The notes under the pieces: model-generated | Told to the model about the DNA's origin: nothing | Database searches by the model: none | Seen by the model: only the letters and a program-made list of their open reading frames with translations | DNA from: Shimia ponticola | GTDB taxonomy: Bacteria > Pseudomonadota > Alphaproteobacteria > Rhodobacterales > Rhodobacteraceae | Direction: 5' to 3' | DNA: 64,000 nucleotides | NCBI RefSeq assembly: GCF_007995215.1 | Contig: NZ_VCDK01000003.1 | Span: 1,116,001-1,180,000, forward strand | Position numbers and translations under genes: made by a program | Shown here: positions 9,221 to 18,735 of the stretch, piece by piece | Layout of the letters: every line of letters begins with the position of its first letter | Numbering within the stretch: the stretch's first letter is position 1

Positions 9221-10290
9221 TTGACGCGCTGATCATCGGTGGCGGCATTGCCGGTGTGTCCCTCGGGGCGCGTCTGGCTCCGCATATGGGCGTACATCTG
9301 CTCGAAGCCGAAGAGGCGCTTGGGTATCATGCGTCTGGACGTTCGGCGGCGCTCTTTGAAGAGACCTATGGCAAACCGTCTACCACGGCCCTGAACAGGG
9401 CCAGCCGCCTTGACCATCAAACGCTGGATGGTGGTGTCCTAAGCCCAAGAGGCTTGATGCTTGTCACGCAAGAGGATGACGACACGTTCCGCACTGACAT
9501 GCGGGTCATGCATATGGAGCCGATCAGTGTTGCAGACGCATGCGCGATGATCCCCATCCTTGATGCGGCCAAGCTCGTCGCGGCCGGACACCATGCAGAT
9601 GCGTGGGACATAGACACAGATCGGCTGATTCAGGTCTTTGCCCGACAGATCAGGCAGGCGGGTGGCACCGTTCAGATGAAGTCGCCTGTCGAGGCTATCC
9701 GCAAAGACAAGCATTGGATCGTGACCGCCGGCGGGAAAGAGATTGAAGCCCGCCTGTTGATCAACGCATCTGGGTCTTGGGTAGATGAAATCGCAAAGAT
9801 GGCCAAGATCACCCCCATCGGCTTCACCCCCATGCGGCGATCTATGGCACGGCTGGCGGCCCCGGGTGGGCATGACGTGTCGGCATGGCCGATGCTGTTT
9901 GGTCCCGGCGAGAATTGGTACGCCAAACCAGACGCTGGCGCATTACTTGTCTCGCCAGCCGAGGAAGACCCGAGCGCCCCCATGGATGCATGGGCGGATG
10001 ACATGGTTCTTGCCGAAGGGCTTGCGCGATACGAAGACCATGTGACTGAGCCGGTGACACGCCCGATCGCCACTTGGGCAGGCTTGCGGACCTTTGCTCC
10101 TGACCGGAACCTGTGTATCGGGTTTGACGCAGGCGACCCGGATTTCTTCTGGTGCGCCGGTCAAGGCGGCTATGGATTTCAGACCGCCCCGGCCGCCAGC
10201 CGATTTGGTGCGGATGTGATTTTGGGTCGGGCGTCCGAGTTGGATGCCGAGACGCAAGCTGCACTCAACCCCAAGCGATTTCCCGATTGA
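9217..10290 (+). CDS. FAD-dependent oxidoreductase (DAO family)
   Basis: A 357-residue flavoprotein of the D-amino-acid oxidase/DadA family. The N-terminus DALIIGGGIAGVSLGARL is the FAD-binding Rossmann motif (residues 3-20); YHASGRSAALFEETYG continues the flavin site, and the C-terminal FFWCAGQGGYGFQTAPA is typical of amine/amino-acid oxidases. It overlaps the aldo/keto reductase by four bases. Probable role: oxidation of an amino acid or secondary amine. Confidence 0.87.
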   Translation: MIDALIIGGGIAGVSLGARLAPHMGVHLLEAEEALGYHASGRSAALFEETYGKPSTTALNRASRLDHQTLDGGVLSPRGLMLVTQEDDDTFRTDMRVMHMEPISVADACAMIPILDAAKLVAAGHHADAWDIDTDRLIQVFARQIRQAGGTVQMKSPVEAIRKDKHWIVTAGGKEIEARLLINASGSWVDEIAKMAKITPIGFTPMRRSMARLAAPGGHDVSAWPMLFGPGENWYAKPDAGALLVSPAEEDPSAPMDAWADDMVLAEGLARYEDHVTEPVTRPIATWAGLRTFAPDRNLCIGFDAGDPDFFWCAGQGGYGFQTAPAASRFGADVILGRASELDAETQAALNPKRFPD

Positions 10291-10387
10291 GGCTGCGTAG
10301 GACGTGGACGACCCGAACCGCAACAGGTTGCCGAAAGCAGGAAACCTCGCATAGGCTAAGCGCAAGTCTTAGAAAGGATTTTTTCGA

Positions 10388-10858
10388 ATGAACCGTTTTT
10401 TTGGCGCCGTCTTGGCGTTGGGTTGCACGTTAAGCCCGGCCTTTGCAGATCAGTTGGAAGACCGATTTCTGACTGCGCAGCAGGCGTTTGAAGACCGTGT
10501 ACGCGAATTCTACATCAGCCGCGTTCCCGAGCTGGGCGACTTGGTCCCTAGGTTTATGGAAGACGAACGCGCGCGGACATCGATGCTATGCGCGTTGAAC
10601 TATATCCGGACAGAAGCAGGAGCGGACGTCGCTGAGATTTATGTGTCGTCCATCGAAGACATGGGATCCGCGCCGATCACGTCGATGGACGGTCTGAGCG
10701 GTATCCCGGATAGCGTACCCCAGGACGTTATTTTTGGCAGCATGTCCGCCTGCAATACGGTGACTGTGTCCCGAGAACTAATGGAAGAAAGCGGGATGAT
10801 GGATGCAATGCGCAATCCCGAAACCCTCCAAAAACTGATGGCCCCATCCGACGGATGA
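10388..10858 (+). CDS. Secreted protein of unknown function
   Basis: A 156-residue protein with a signal peptide (MNRFFGAVLALGCTLSPAFA, cleavage likely after AFA). The mature part is acidic and mostly helical, with two cysteines (SMLCAL and MSACNT) that could form a disulfide. I do not recognise the family. AAAGGA lies about eight bases before the ATG. It is separated by 97 bases from the FAD oxidoreductase and converges on the next gene. Confidence 0.7.
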   Translation: MNRFFGAVLALGCTLSPAFADQLEDRFLTAQQAFEDRVREFYISRVPELGDLVPRFMEDERARTSMLCALNYIRTEAGADVAEIYVSSIEDMGSAPITSMDGLSGIPDSVPQDVIFGSMSACNTVTVSRELMEESGMMDAMRNPETLQKLMAPSDG

Positions 10859-10900
10859 GGCCAAGCTTAGGGGCCGGACCCCGGGATTAGAGACTGTGCC

Positions 10901-13396
10901 TCAGCCGTCGATGCGGATCACTGCGTTGCTTGGGTCATAGGGGCTGTCTTCGACAACCTCACAATCCCACAGCTTGTTTTGCATTTTGACCTTCAGCTTG
11001 GTCCCCGGTGTCGCCAGATCGGGGCGCACATAGCCCATGCCGATGGACGATCCAAAATGCACCGACCAGCCGCCAGATGTCAGGCGGCCCACTCGTGTGT
11101 CCCCGTCATAGAGCGCCTCGCGGCCCCATGGGTCAGCGTCAGCAGGTCCATCGACCTTGAGCGTGACGCACATGGAACGCACACCTTTTTCGACCATCGC
11201 CGCTTTGCCGTGGAAGTCTTTGGAGAGGTCCACAAAGCGGTCGAGACCTGCTTCGAGCGGGGTCGCGTCGCGGCCCAACTCCGTGCCAAAGGCGCGATAG
11301 CTTTTCTCTTGGCGTAGCCAGTTTTGCGCACGCGCGCCAACATTGACCATGCCATGTTTGGCGCCTGCCACTTGCAACTGGTCCCAGAGGTAGCGGCTGA
11401 ACTCGATGGGGAAGTGAAGCTCGTAGCCCAGCTCGCCCGTATAGGCGACGCGGATGGCGCGGACGGGGCACATGCCTAATTCGATATTGCGCATCGACAG
11501 CCAGGGGAAACGCTTGTTCGATAGCGCGGTGTCTGGATCGGCGTCCTTGATCAGTTCGCGCAGGACATCGCGGGATTTGGGGCCAGCGATGGCGAACACG
11601 CCCCATTGCGTCGTGACTTCCTGTTCGTTGATGCGGCCGAAACGGTCCTCATTGTCCATGATCGCCTTGTAGAGGTAATCTTGGTCATAGGCCGTCCATG
11701 CGCCTGCGGAGACGAGGTAATAGTCATCCTCGGCCACGCGAACGATGGTGTATTCGGTGCGCGTCGTGCCTGCCTCGGTCAGTGCATAGGTCAGGTTGAT
11801 GCGGCCCACCTTTGGCAGTTTGTTCGTTGTGAACCAATCGAGGAATGCAGTCGCGCCCGGCCCGCTGATGCGGTGTTTGGTGAATGCGCTGGCGTCGATC
11901 AGGCCGACGCCGGACCGGATCGCTTCGGCTTCTTTCTTGGCATACTCCCACCATGCGCCGCGGCGGAACGACCGGCTGTCGTGGTCGAAGTTTGCTGGCG
12001 CATCCAGTGGGCCGTAATAGTTCGGGCGTTCCCAGCCATTCACGCAGCCGAACTGCGCGCCCAGCGCCTTTTGCGCATCGTAGACGGGCGTCGTGCGCAG
12101 CGGACGGCAGGCTTCGCGTTCTTCATCCGGGTGGTGCAGGATGTAGACGTGGGAATAGCATTCCTCGTTCTTGCGGGCCGCGTATTCCGTGGTCATCCAG
12201 TCGCCGTAGCGTTTGGGATCGAGCGACGCCATGTCGATCTCGGCCTCGCCTTCCACCATCATCTGGGCAAGGTAGTGGCCAGTTCCGCCCGCAGCCGTGA
12301 TCCCGAATGAGAACCCTTCGGCCAGCCACATGTTCTGGAGACCCGGTGCCGGACCCACCAATGGGTTGCCGTCCGGCGTGTAGCAGATTGGGCCATTGTA
12401 GTCGTCTTTCAGACCCGCCGTTTCCGAGGATGGAATACGGTGGATCATGGACATGTATTCCTCTTCGATCCGTTCCAGATCGAGAGGATAGAGGTCCGCG
12501 CGGAAGCTGTCTGGCACGCCGTATTCAAAACGTGCCGGTGCGCCCTCTTCGTATGGGCCCAAGATCCAGCCGCCGCGTTCCTCGCGGACATACCATTTGG
12601 CGTCAGCGTCGCGCAGGACCGGGTGCTGCGGCATGGTCTTGCGGTATTCGACCAGTGCTGGGTCCGGCTCGGTTACGATATATTGGTGTTCGACGACAAT
12701 CGCCGGGGTTTTAATACCCAAGAGTTTTGCCGTTCGCTGCGCGTGGTTGCCCGTGGCAGTCACGACATGTTCAGCGGTCACGATGACCTGTTCTTCGGTC
12801 GGAACAAGGTTGCCGCCCTGCTCTGCCATCTTGGTGCAGGTGACCTTCCATTCCGAACCGGTCCATTCATAGCCATCGACCTGCCATTTGCGTTCGATGG
12901 TCACGCCATGCTGACGCGCGCCCTTGGCCATCGCCATGGTCACGTCGGCAGGGTTAATGTAACCGTCAGTCGGGTGGTAGATCGCGCCCTTGAGGTCGTC
13001 AGTCCGGACAAGCGGCCAGCGTTCCTTGATCTGCGCAGGTGTCATCCACTCATAAGGCACATCACAGGTCTCGGCGGTTGAGGCATAGAGCTCGTATTCG
13101 TCCATCCGCTCTTGGGTCTGAGCCATGCGCAGGTTGCCGACCACGTAGAAACCGGGGTTCAGGCCAGTTTCTTCTTCCAGACCTTTGTAGAAATCGACCG
13201 AGTATTTATGGATGTGGGTCGTCGCGTAGCTCATGTTGAAGAGCGGCAGAAGACCCGCGGCGTGCCATGTTGACCCCGCCGTCAGTTCATCGCGCTCCAA
13301 GAGCATCGTGTCCCACCCGGCCTTACCAAGGTGGTAGGCGATAGACGTACCGACTGCACCACCACCGACAACCAATGCTTTGACGTGGGTTTTCAT
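10901..13396 (-). CDS. FAD-dependent dehydrogenase fused to GcvT (dimethylglycine/sarcosine dehydrogenase type)
   Basis: An 831-residue two-domain enzyme. The N-terminal half is a DAO-type flavoprotein (VKALVVGGGAVGTSIAYHLG, then GSTWHAAGLLPLF near residue 45, characteristic of dimethylglycine and sarcosine dehydrogenases). The C-terminal part from about residue 440 is an aminomethyltransferase (GcvT) domain, with ELGYELHFP and the closing GcvT barrel. Such fusions demethylate an N-methylated glycine derivative and pass the one-carbon unit to tetrahydrofolate. The ATG has AGGAG nine bases upstream. The exact substrate (dimethylglycine, sarcosine or another methylated amine) cannot be decided. 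Confidence 0.85.
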   Translation of the reverse strand: MKTHVKALVVGGGAVGTSIAYHLGKAGWDTMLLERDELTAGSTWHAAGLLPLFNMSYATTHIHKYSVDFYKGLEEETGLNPGFYVVGNLRMAQTQERMDEYELYASTAETCDVPYEWMTPAQIKERWPLVRTDDLKGAIYHPTDGYINPADVTMAMAKGARQHGVTIERKWQVDGYEWTGSEWKVTCTKMAEQGGNLVPTEEQVIVTAEHVVTATGNHAQRTAKLLGIKTPAIVVEHQYIVTEPDPALVEYRKTMPQHPVLRDADAKWYVREERGGWILGPYEEGAPARFEYGVPDSFRADLYPLDLERIEEEYMSMIHRIPSSETAGLKDDYNGPICYTPDGNPLVGPAPGLQNMWLAEGFSFGITAAGGTGHYLAQMMVEGEAEIDMASLDPKRYGDWMTTEYAARKNEECYSHVYILHHPDEEREACRPLRTTPVYDAQKALGAQFGCVNGWERPNYYGPLDAPANFDHDSRSFRRGAWWEYAKKEAEAIRSGVGLIDASAFTKHRISGPGATAFLDWFTTNKLPKVGRINLTYALTEAGTTRTEYTIVRVAEDDYYLVSAGAWTAYDQDYLYKAIMDNEDRFGRINEQEVTTQWGVFAIAGPKSRDVLRELIKDADPDTALSNKRFPWLSMRNIELGMCPVRAIRVAYTGELGYELHFPIEFSRYLWDQLQVAGAKHGMVNVGARAQNWLRQEKSYRAFGTELGRDATPLEAGLDRFVDLSKDFHGKAAMVEKGVRSMCVTLKVDGPADADPWGREALYDGDTRVGRLTSGGWSVHFGSSIGMGYVRPDLATPGTKLKVKMQNKLWDCEVVEDSPYDPSNAVIRIDG

Positions 13397-13694
13397 GGGC
13401 CGCGACTCCTGCGTGTTTCTTGCGCGTGAATGTGCCGCAAATCCCGGCCCTGCGCGAAATCAGGGCGACGCGTTTACGTACGTTTGCGACTTGGTCCGCA
13501 AGTGACACGTCCAAGGTAAGTGCACCTCGCCGATCGACATCAGCCATTAGGTTTCCAACCGCTATGCAAGTCAGGCTCTATTGATTGGGGCCACCGTTGC
13601 GTTTGCATGTGGGAACCAAGATCAAAAAAAGTTCACCCACCGGCGACAGGATAGTGCTAACGTTCTGAAGTAACGAAAAAAATTGGATTGAGAC
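13397..13694. other. Divergent intergenic region between the GcvT-fusion gene and the MACPF gene
   Basis: 298 bases separate the two divergent starts. The half next to the dehydrogenase is GC-rich and holds an alternating ACGTACGT word. The half next to the MACPF gene is AT-richer, with runs of A. I looked for a glycine riboswitch and saw none. No convincing -35/-10 pair stands out; the MACPF start has only a weak GGA about nine bases upstream. Confidence 0.5.
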
Positions 13695-15224
13695 ATGACC
13701 GATGCACCCTTTGTTCCAGGCTATGACCTTCTGTATCGTCCGATCGACATCATCAACGGACGTTACGCGACAGTCGAAGGCGCACCAGCACCGGTGGTTG
13801 AATATAAAAAGGTCATCGAAAAAGGTGCCTTTCATACCCAGCAATTCGGCGGGACGGACTACCAAACCTACAACTTCGTGGATGTGAACTCCGCAGGCGG
13901 CGGCGTAGGCGTGACCAAGACCGGCAGCTCAGCCAGCGATTTTTCAAAACAACTGACTGAAACCGTGAACATCGAAGGCACCTACAACCTGTTTTCGGGC
14001 GAGTTGTCGGCACAGTTCGGTGAGACGCAAGAACGCTCGGCCAGTTTTGTCTACGCCATGACGCGTGGCGGTTTGTTCCTGAATGCCCTGGCGCATATCG
14101 GGGACGCTGCGGGACTTAAGCCCTATCTGGACCATAAATATGTGTCGGCCTTGACCGGCGACATGGACCCGGAAGCATTCATCGACGCCTATTTCGGCCA
14201 TTTCCTGACTCACGGTATTTTCGGCGGCACGCTGACGTTTTCGGCGCAAACCTTCAAAAGCTCGACAGACACCACGATGTCGATCTCAACGACCATCTCG
14301 GCGGCCTATGGCGAGTTGGTCAAAGGGTCCAGTAGCACAGACTTCTCGACCGAGACCAAGACCATGATCGAGAATTCACAGATGCGCGTCAGCGTGCAGG
14401 GTGGCGGAACGGCGGCGCCCATTTTTGGCGGCGGCACAGACGGGGCGGATTTTACAACCTTCAACGCCGCCGGCGTGGCCGCGTGGAAACAGGCGGTCAC
14501 GAACGAGCCAGACCTTGTTCAATACGGCGAGAACGCGCTGACAGCCCACTGGGACCTCTGCGAGGACCCTGACCGCGCGCAACAACTCAAGGACGCGTGG
14601 CACGCCAAAGCCGAGGCAGGTCAGGTCAAAGACACAGCGGGAAGCTTTCGCTTTGCGCGTCAGTTTGGGGCGTGGAAATACCAGCAATCGGGCAATGAAG
14701 ACCGGACTGTCATCACGCTGAACGAGAATTTTCCAAGCGACACAAACAACCAATGGTCACCCGTTGATCTGAGCTGGTGGACAAATGGCGCCCTAAAAAA
14801 CCAATCGAACATTGCGTTTTACGCCGCTTGTGACCCCGGGTCTGATCCGGATTTGGTTCCCGTGTTTCTGTTTGGGTACGGTCCGTCACTGACAACCACG
14901 GATAAAGAGGGACTGATGCCCTATGCGTTTTCGCTTGATCCAGTGGGCAACAATCAACCCGGTTGGGTGCCGGTGTTCAACGCAGCGACCGCATCACCGC
15001 CCGTCACACGGATCAACAATTGGGATCACATCGCCTTTTACGCCTACAAAGAACAAAAGCCGGGCACCGTTCCGGTCTATCAGTTCGTGGCGAACCAGGA
15101 TTGGACGCTCTACGCGCTTTCAACTGATGAATATCTGCCGACCTACTCAGGCAAATCCTTTGCCACGGGCGGAGCAGACGAAGGCAAAAACATTCTGTTC
15201 TACACGTATCCGTATAACGGATAA
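13695..15224 (+). CDS. MACPF (perforin-like) domain protein
   Basis: A 509-residue protein with a membrane-attack-complex/perforin fold. The MACPF signature (aromatic-G-T/S-H-F-x6-GG) is recognisable as Y166-F-G-H169-F170-x6-G177-G178. It is flanked by two Ser/Thr-rich, alternating segments (about 75-108 and 185-232) that correspond to the pore-forming TMH1 and TMH2 regions, then by the SVQGGG turn and a W-x-x-x-V...P region (264-290) usual in the family. Residues 315-509 form a separate C-terminal domain with repeated units (IAFYA...VPVFLF at 373-393 and IAFYA...VPVYQF at 446-464), probably a binding domain. No signal peptide or lipobox is present. No immunity or secretion gene lies nearby. 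A pore-forming effector or anti-eukaryote/anti-bacterial toxin is inferred. Confidence 0.75.
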   Translation: MTDAPFVPGYDLLYRPIDIINGRYATVEGAPAPVVEYKKVIEKGAFHTQQFGGTDYQTYNFVDVNSAGGGVGVTKTGSSASDFSKQLTETVNIEGTYNLFSGELSAQFGETQERSASFVYAMTRGGLFLNALAHIGDAAGLKPYLDHKYVSALTGDMDPEAFIDAYFGHFLTHGIFGGTLTFSAQTFKSSTDTTMSISTTISAAYGELVKGSSSTDFSTETKTMIENSQMRVSVQGGGTAAPIFGGGTDGADFTTFNAAGVAAWKQAVTNEPDLVQYGENALTAHWDLCEDPDRAQQLKDAWHAKAEAGQVKDTAGSFRFARQFGAWKYQQSGNEDRTVITLNENFPSDTNNQWSPVDLSWWTNGALKNQSNIAFYAACDPGSDPDLVPVFLFGYGPSLTTTDKEGLMPYAFSLDPVGNNQPGWVPVFNAATASPPVTRINNWDHIAFYAYKEQKPGTVPVYQFVANQDWTLYALSTDEYLPTYSGKSFATGGADEGKNILFYTYPYNG

Positions 15225-15233
15225 TCGCGGCGC

Positions 15234-15258
15234 GGCGGGAAAATGGCCTCTTCCCGCC
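15234..15258 (+). terminator. Hairpin after the MACPF gene
   Basis: GGCGGGAA / TTCCCGCC stem with a 9-base loop, starting ten bases after the stop. There is no T tract, so it may only stabilise the transcript end. Confidence 0.35.
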
Positions 15259-15351
15259 AACACCTTGGCTGGCTGTGCGACTGCTTTGCCCGACCAAAGG
15301 ACACAGACACGTCCGCTTGCGCCTGTGGGCCCCAATTGTCATAGCTGCGCC

Positions 15352-16212
15352 ATGGACGTTTTTTCCGATAAGGCCTCGATCCGGGACTACGTGCTGGGGC
15401 GCAAGCGGCAGGGCGAACGCGCGGGGTGCGTGTTGACAATGGGGTTTCTGCACGACGGGCATATGGGCCTTGTCGCAGAAGCCGCGAAGCGCACTGATTT
15501 CGTTTGCACATCGATCTTTGTGAACCCGACGCAGTTTGGCGAGGCCGCTGATCTGGCGGGTTATCCAACCGACATCGAAGGTGATCTGGCCAAGTTTGAG
15601 GCCGCAGGCGTGAGCGCCGTGTTCCTGCCCACGCCAGAAATCATGTATCCCGGCGGGCCAGACACGATTGTCGATGTGCCGTCTCTGTCTGGCATCCTGC
15701 AGGGCAAAGTCCGACCCGGGCACTTTCAGGGTGTGAGCACAGTTGTGACCAAGCTCTTCAACATCCTGCAGCCCGATGTGACCGTGTTTGGCGAAAAGGA
15801 TTATCAGCAGCTTGCCTTGATCCGCCGCATGGTGGCCGACCTTGATATGCCAATCCGTGTTGTGGGCCTGCCGATTGTGCGTGAAGCCGATGGACTGGCC
15901 ATGTCATCGCGCAACGTGCGCCTGACGCCAGAGGACCGTGCCGCGGCGGTGGTGCTAAGCCAATCGCTTGACCGCGCCGAGGCACATGAAGGTGATCCGC
16001 TCACGGTCGAAGAGTTCCGGGCCTTGGTCCGCGAAACCATCAGCCGCGAACCCCGCGCCGACATCCGCGCCATCGACATCCGCGATGCAGCCACTTTGGC
16101 ACCTTGCTATGGCAGGCTAGCCAAACCGGCGGTCATCCTGTTGTCGGTTCGCTTTGGCGATGTTCTATTGATTGATAACCGTGTCATCGGCCCCGGAAAG
16201 GAAGCGCTATGA
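15352..16212 (+). CDS. panC: Pantothenate synthetase
   Basis: A 286-residue PanC, which condenses pantoate and beta-alanine with ATP to give pantothenate, feeding CoA synthesis. Visible motifs are [12 protein letters not shown] (HIGH-like nucleotide-binding), [10 protein letters not shown], the pantoate site [24 protein letters not shown] and [13 protein letters not shown]. The frame is open far upstream, but ATG 15352 gives the family's normal N-terminus. The stop overlaps panB as ATGA. coaBC, the next CoA-pathway step of this window, lies about 10 kb away. Confidence 0.96.
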   Translation: MDVFSDKASIRDYVLGRKRQGERAGCVLTMGFLHDGHMGLVAEAAKRTDFVCTSIFVNPTQFGEAADLAGYPTDIEGDLAKFEAAGVSAVFLPTPEIMYPGGPDTIVDVPSLSGILQGKVRPGHFQGVSTVVTKLFNILQPDVTVFGEKDYQQLALIRRMVADLDMPIRVVGLPIVREADGLAMSSRNVRLTPEDRAAAVVLSQSLDRAEAHEGDPLTVEEFRALVRETISREPRADIRAIDIRDAATLAPCYGRLAKPAVILLSVRFGDVLLIDNRVIGPGKEAL

Positions 16213-17018
16213 GCACCCAAAAACCCGTCCGCCGCAAAACCTGCCCGCAGATCACGGCGATGAAAGGCGGCGACCCGATTGTGTCGCTGACGTCCTATCA
16301 CGCGCATACGGCGCAGATTGTGGATGGGCATGCAGATTTCATTCTTGTGGGCGACAGCCTTGGGATGGTGATGCACGGGATGGAAACGACTGTGGGTGTG
16401 CCAATTGACCTGATGATCATGCATGGCAAGGCCGTTGTGCGTGGCACGCAGCAGGCACTGATCGTCGTCGACATGCCATTCGGCACCTATGAAGAAAGCC
16501 CAGAGGTCGCGTTCCGCAATGCGGCCCGCATCCTAAAGGAAACCGGCTGCGGCGCGGTCAAACTGGAAGGCGGCGCACGCATGGCCGACACGATCCGCTT
16601 CCTCGTTCAGCGCGGTATTCCTGTGATGGCGCATATTGGACTGACACCGCAGTCAAGCCACGTCATGGGCGGGTTCAAGACGCAAGGGCGCGAAGAGGAA
16701 AGCTGGGCCGAGCATGAGGCGGATGCCCGGGCCGTGACCGACGCAGGAGCCTTTGCGATTGTGCTGGAAGGTATGGTGGAACCGCTCGCCGCGAAGATCA
16801 CCAAACAAATTGAAATTCCGACCATCGGGATCGGAGCTAGCGCGGATTGTGACGGACAAATCCTCGTGCTTGAGGACATGTTGGGTCTAAGCCCCCGCGC
16901 GCCGAAATTCGTCAAGGTTTATGGCGATCTGGGCGCTCAGATCGAAGCCAGCGTCAAAGCCTATGCCGACGAGGTCCGCGCACGTCAGTTTCCCGGCGAA
17001 GCGCAGGTCTATCGCTGA
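16209..17018 (+). CDS. panB: 3-methyl-2-oxobutanoate hydroxymethyltransferase
   Basis: A 269-residue PanB, transferring the methylene group of 5,10-methylene-THF to 2-ketoisovalerate to form ketopantoate. Motifs include [12 protein letters not shown], the metal-binding [18 protein letters not shown], and the catalytic region IVLEGM followed by IGIGAS. It is translationally coupled to panC by a 4-base overlap, the usual two-gene pantothenate operon. Confidence 0.96.
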   Translation: MSTQKPVRRKTCPQITAMKGGDPIVSLTSYHAHTAQIVDGHADFILVGDSLGMVMHGMETTVGVPIDLMIMHGKAVVRGTQQALIVVDMPFGTYEESPEVAFRNAARILKETGCGAVKLEGGARMADTIRFLVQRGIPVMAHIGLTPQSSHVMGGFKTQGREEESWAEHEADARAVTDAGAFAIVLEGMVEPLAAKITKQIEIPTIGIGASADCDGQILVLEDMLGLSPRAPKFVKVYGDLGAQIEASVKAYADEVRARQFPGEAQVYR

Positions 17019-17031
17019 TTAGCAGCGCTGA

Positions 17032-18474
17032 TTAACGGCAGGGTTCATCGACCCGGATGATCTGAAACGTCCGATCCCTGTACTGGCCGACATCGCCACG
17101 CACTTCAGCGATCAAAGCGCCGTCACACCCTTTTGGCTTGCGCGCGACATAGGCCACCGGTCCGTCGCCCAGATACGGCATTTCCTGCTCGTAGAAATTA
17201 CGCGGCGGGCCGTCATAGGCCTTGGCGTAGACTTCGATGTCCGTGTCGTTGAGACGATAAACCATGTCTGCGAGCAGGTCGCGATTACTTGCGATAATCA
17301 CCGACAGGCCCGCATCGCGAACGACGGTTTCGATTTGCTGCGTCAGATCGGCCCGGCCAAGGTACCGCTTGAGCACGGATTGTCCCTTGGCATCGGTCAG
17401 TGCATATGGCGCTGCAAACAGAACCGGCAGCGCCAAGGCGACGGCAAGGTTCAGCCCCTGTGAGGCGACCAACAACTGCCGCCGGTTCTGCAGCAAGGCC
17501 GCCACGAGGATGGGCGCGGCGACGTAGGCTGTTGCCGCCCAGTTCGCGTAGGCACGGCTCATCAGCGCCTGACCGCTGACAAACAGAACAATCGGCAGGC
17601 AGAGCAGAAGCAGTGTCAAATCGGCTCCGCGCAGACGCCCACGCGCGGCGGCGAACCCCGCGCCCAAGAGCACAATCAATAGGATGGGGCCAAAGACCCC
17701 GGCCTGCGACAGCAGAAACAGGGCCAGTTCGTCGAAATACAAGCGCAGACCATCCCAGCTCGCATTGTCTTCGACAACGTGACGGACAGTAGTCCCGTCA
17801 TTGGCGATGTTCCACCAGATGTTCGGCGCAAAGACCAAAAGCGCCACCAGAGCGGCCAAGGCGGCCTCCCCCACGCGGATGCGCGCCGTTGGCTGCAAAA
17901 TGGCGGCAAGCCCGGCGCAGAGTGCAAAATACATCATCGCGTATTTGCCCATCATGCCCGCGCCGATGGCAAATCCAAGGATGGCAGCGTCAGACCTTGA
18001 CGGGCGACGCAACAGGCGACCATACATCCACAACGCCAAGGCGAAGAACGGCAGCATGACCGTGTCGGTCGACATAAAGAGCGTGCCGACGGTGATCAGT
18101 GGCAGCGCAATGTAGAGAGACGCGGCCCAGGCTGCGACCCAGTCATCGTAGAACTCGCGCGCGGCCAGCAGGATCAGGAACGCCGTCACGGCGTGCAGGA
18201 CCGATGCCGGAGCGCGCACCCAAAATGCAGCATCCGAACCTGCCAAATCGGTCACGGCCCGGATCAGCCAGCCGATGACCGGAGGTTTGGAAAAATATCC
18301 CCAATCGAGGTTTTGACCCCACGCCCAATACTGCGCCTCGTCCACAAAGAGATCGGTCGCGTTCACAGCCTGCATACCCAAGCGGAACACGGTCAGCCCG
18401 ATGATCAGAGCCAGCGCCCAGCGCAGCGCGTTATCCGCCTTTGCGACCATAGATGAACCAGATGTTGCGGACAT
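17032..18474 (-). CDS. ArnT-like glycosyltransferase, family 39
   Basis: A 480-residue integral membrane protein with about ten to twelve hydrophobic segments and the PMT/ArnT N-terminal loop FVDEAQYWAWGQNLDWGYFSKPP (split: DEAQYWAW near residue 42, FSKPPVIGWLI near 57), which carries the catalytic acidic residue. Such enzymes transfer a sugar from an undecaprenyl-phosphate carrier to lipid A or another acceptor at the periplasmic face. It is the last gene of a three-gene operon with LAB_N and GT2 genes. The ATG at 18474 overlaps the LAB_N gene by 44 bases; ATG 18450 is an alternative, and neither has a clear ribosome-binding site. Confidence 0.85.
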   Translation of the reverse strand: MSATSGSSMVAKADNALRWALALIIGLTVFRLGMQAVNATDLFVDEAQYWAWGQNLDWGYFSKPPVIGWLIRAVTDLAGSDAAFWVRAPASVLHAVTAFLILLAAREFYDDWVAAWAASLYIALPLITVGTLFMSTDTVMLPFFALALWMYGRLLRRPSRSDAAILGFAIGAGMMGKYAMMYFALCAGLAAILQPTARIRVGEAALAALVALLVFAPNIWWNIANDGTTVRHVVEDNASWDGLRLYFDELALFLLSQAGVFGPILLIVLLGAGFAAARGRLRGADLTLLLLCLPIVLFVSGQALMSRAYANWAATAYVAAPILVAALLQNRRQLLVASQGLNLAVALALPVLFAAPYALTDAKGQSVLKRYLGRADLTQQIETVVRDAGLSVIIASNRDLLADMVYRLNDTDIEVYAKAYDGPPRNFYEQEMPYLGDGPVAYVARKPKGCDGALIAEVRGDVGQYRDRTFQIIRVDEPCR

Positions 18475-18730
18475 AAATCAGCACGCCAACGCTTTGTCCC
18501 AGAATGATGACAAGGTCACGGCGCATGAAACCATAGGTCAAGAGCATGAGGCCACCTGCCAGTGAAAACCACCAGAACGCGTTGGGCATGACGGACTTCT
18601 TCTGCTTTTCAGACGCCAGCCACTGCACGAAGAACCGCATGAAGAACATGCTTTGGGCCACTAGGCCAAAGATCAGGATGGCAAGCTCGGTTGCATCCTT
18701 GATCTCAAAGAACTCAAGAAACGCCTGCAC
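18431..18730 (-). CDS. LAB_N (lipid-A-disaccharide synthase N-terminal domain) membrane protein
   Basis: A 99-residue membrane protein with three hydrophobic segments and the LAB_N pattern (FFVQWLASEKQKKSVMPNAFWW, seen as VQWLASE and MPNAFWWFSL). The GTG at 18730 is chosen because AGGAG lies eight bases before it and it clears the GT2 stop; the ATG at 18808 would overlap GT2 by 73 bases. Small stand-alone LAB_N proteins commonly sit with GT2 and ArnT-like genes and are thought to help move or present the lipid-linked sugar. Confidence 0.82.
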   Translation of the reverse strand: MQAFLEFFEIKDATELAILIFGLVAQSMFFMRFFVQWLASEKQKKSVMPNAFWWFSLAGGLMLLTYGFMRRDLVIILGQSVGVLIYVRNIWFIYGRKGG

Positions 18731-18735
18731 GCGGT

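Noticed and set aside
11606-12310. Long antisense frame (234 codons) opposite the FAD/GcvT gene
   Set aside because: High-GC shadow of a clearly real gene; no ribosome-binding site and arginine/alanine-rich composition.
13323-13547. Frame of 74 codons in the leader of the FAD/GcvT gene
   Set aside because: It runs into the real gene in another frame, lacks a good ribosome-binding site and shows no family resemblance.
13397-13694. Glycine riboswitch upstream of the GcvT-containing gene
   Set aside because: Looked for because of the one-carbon function, but the conserved tandem-aptamer core is not present.
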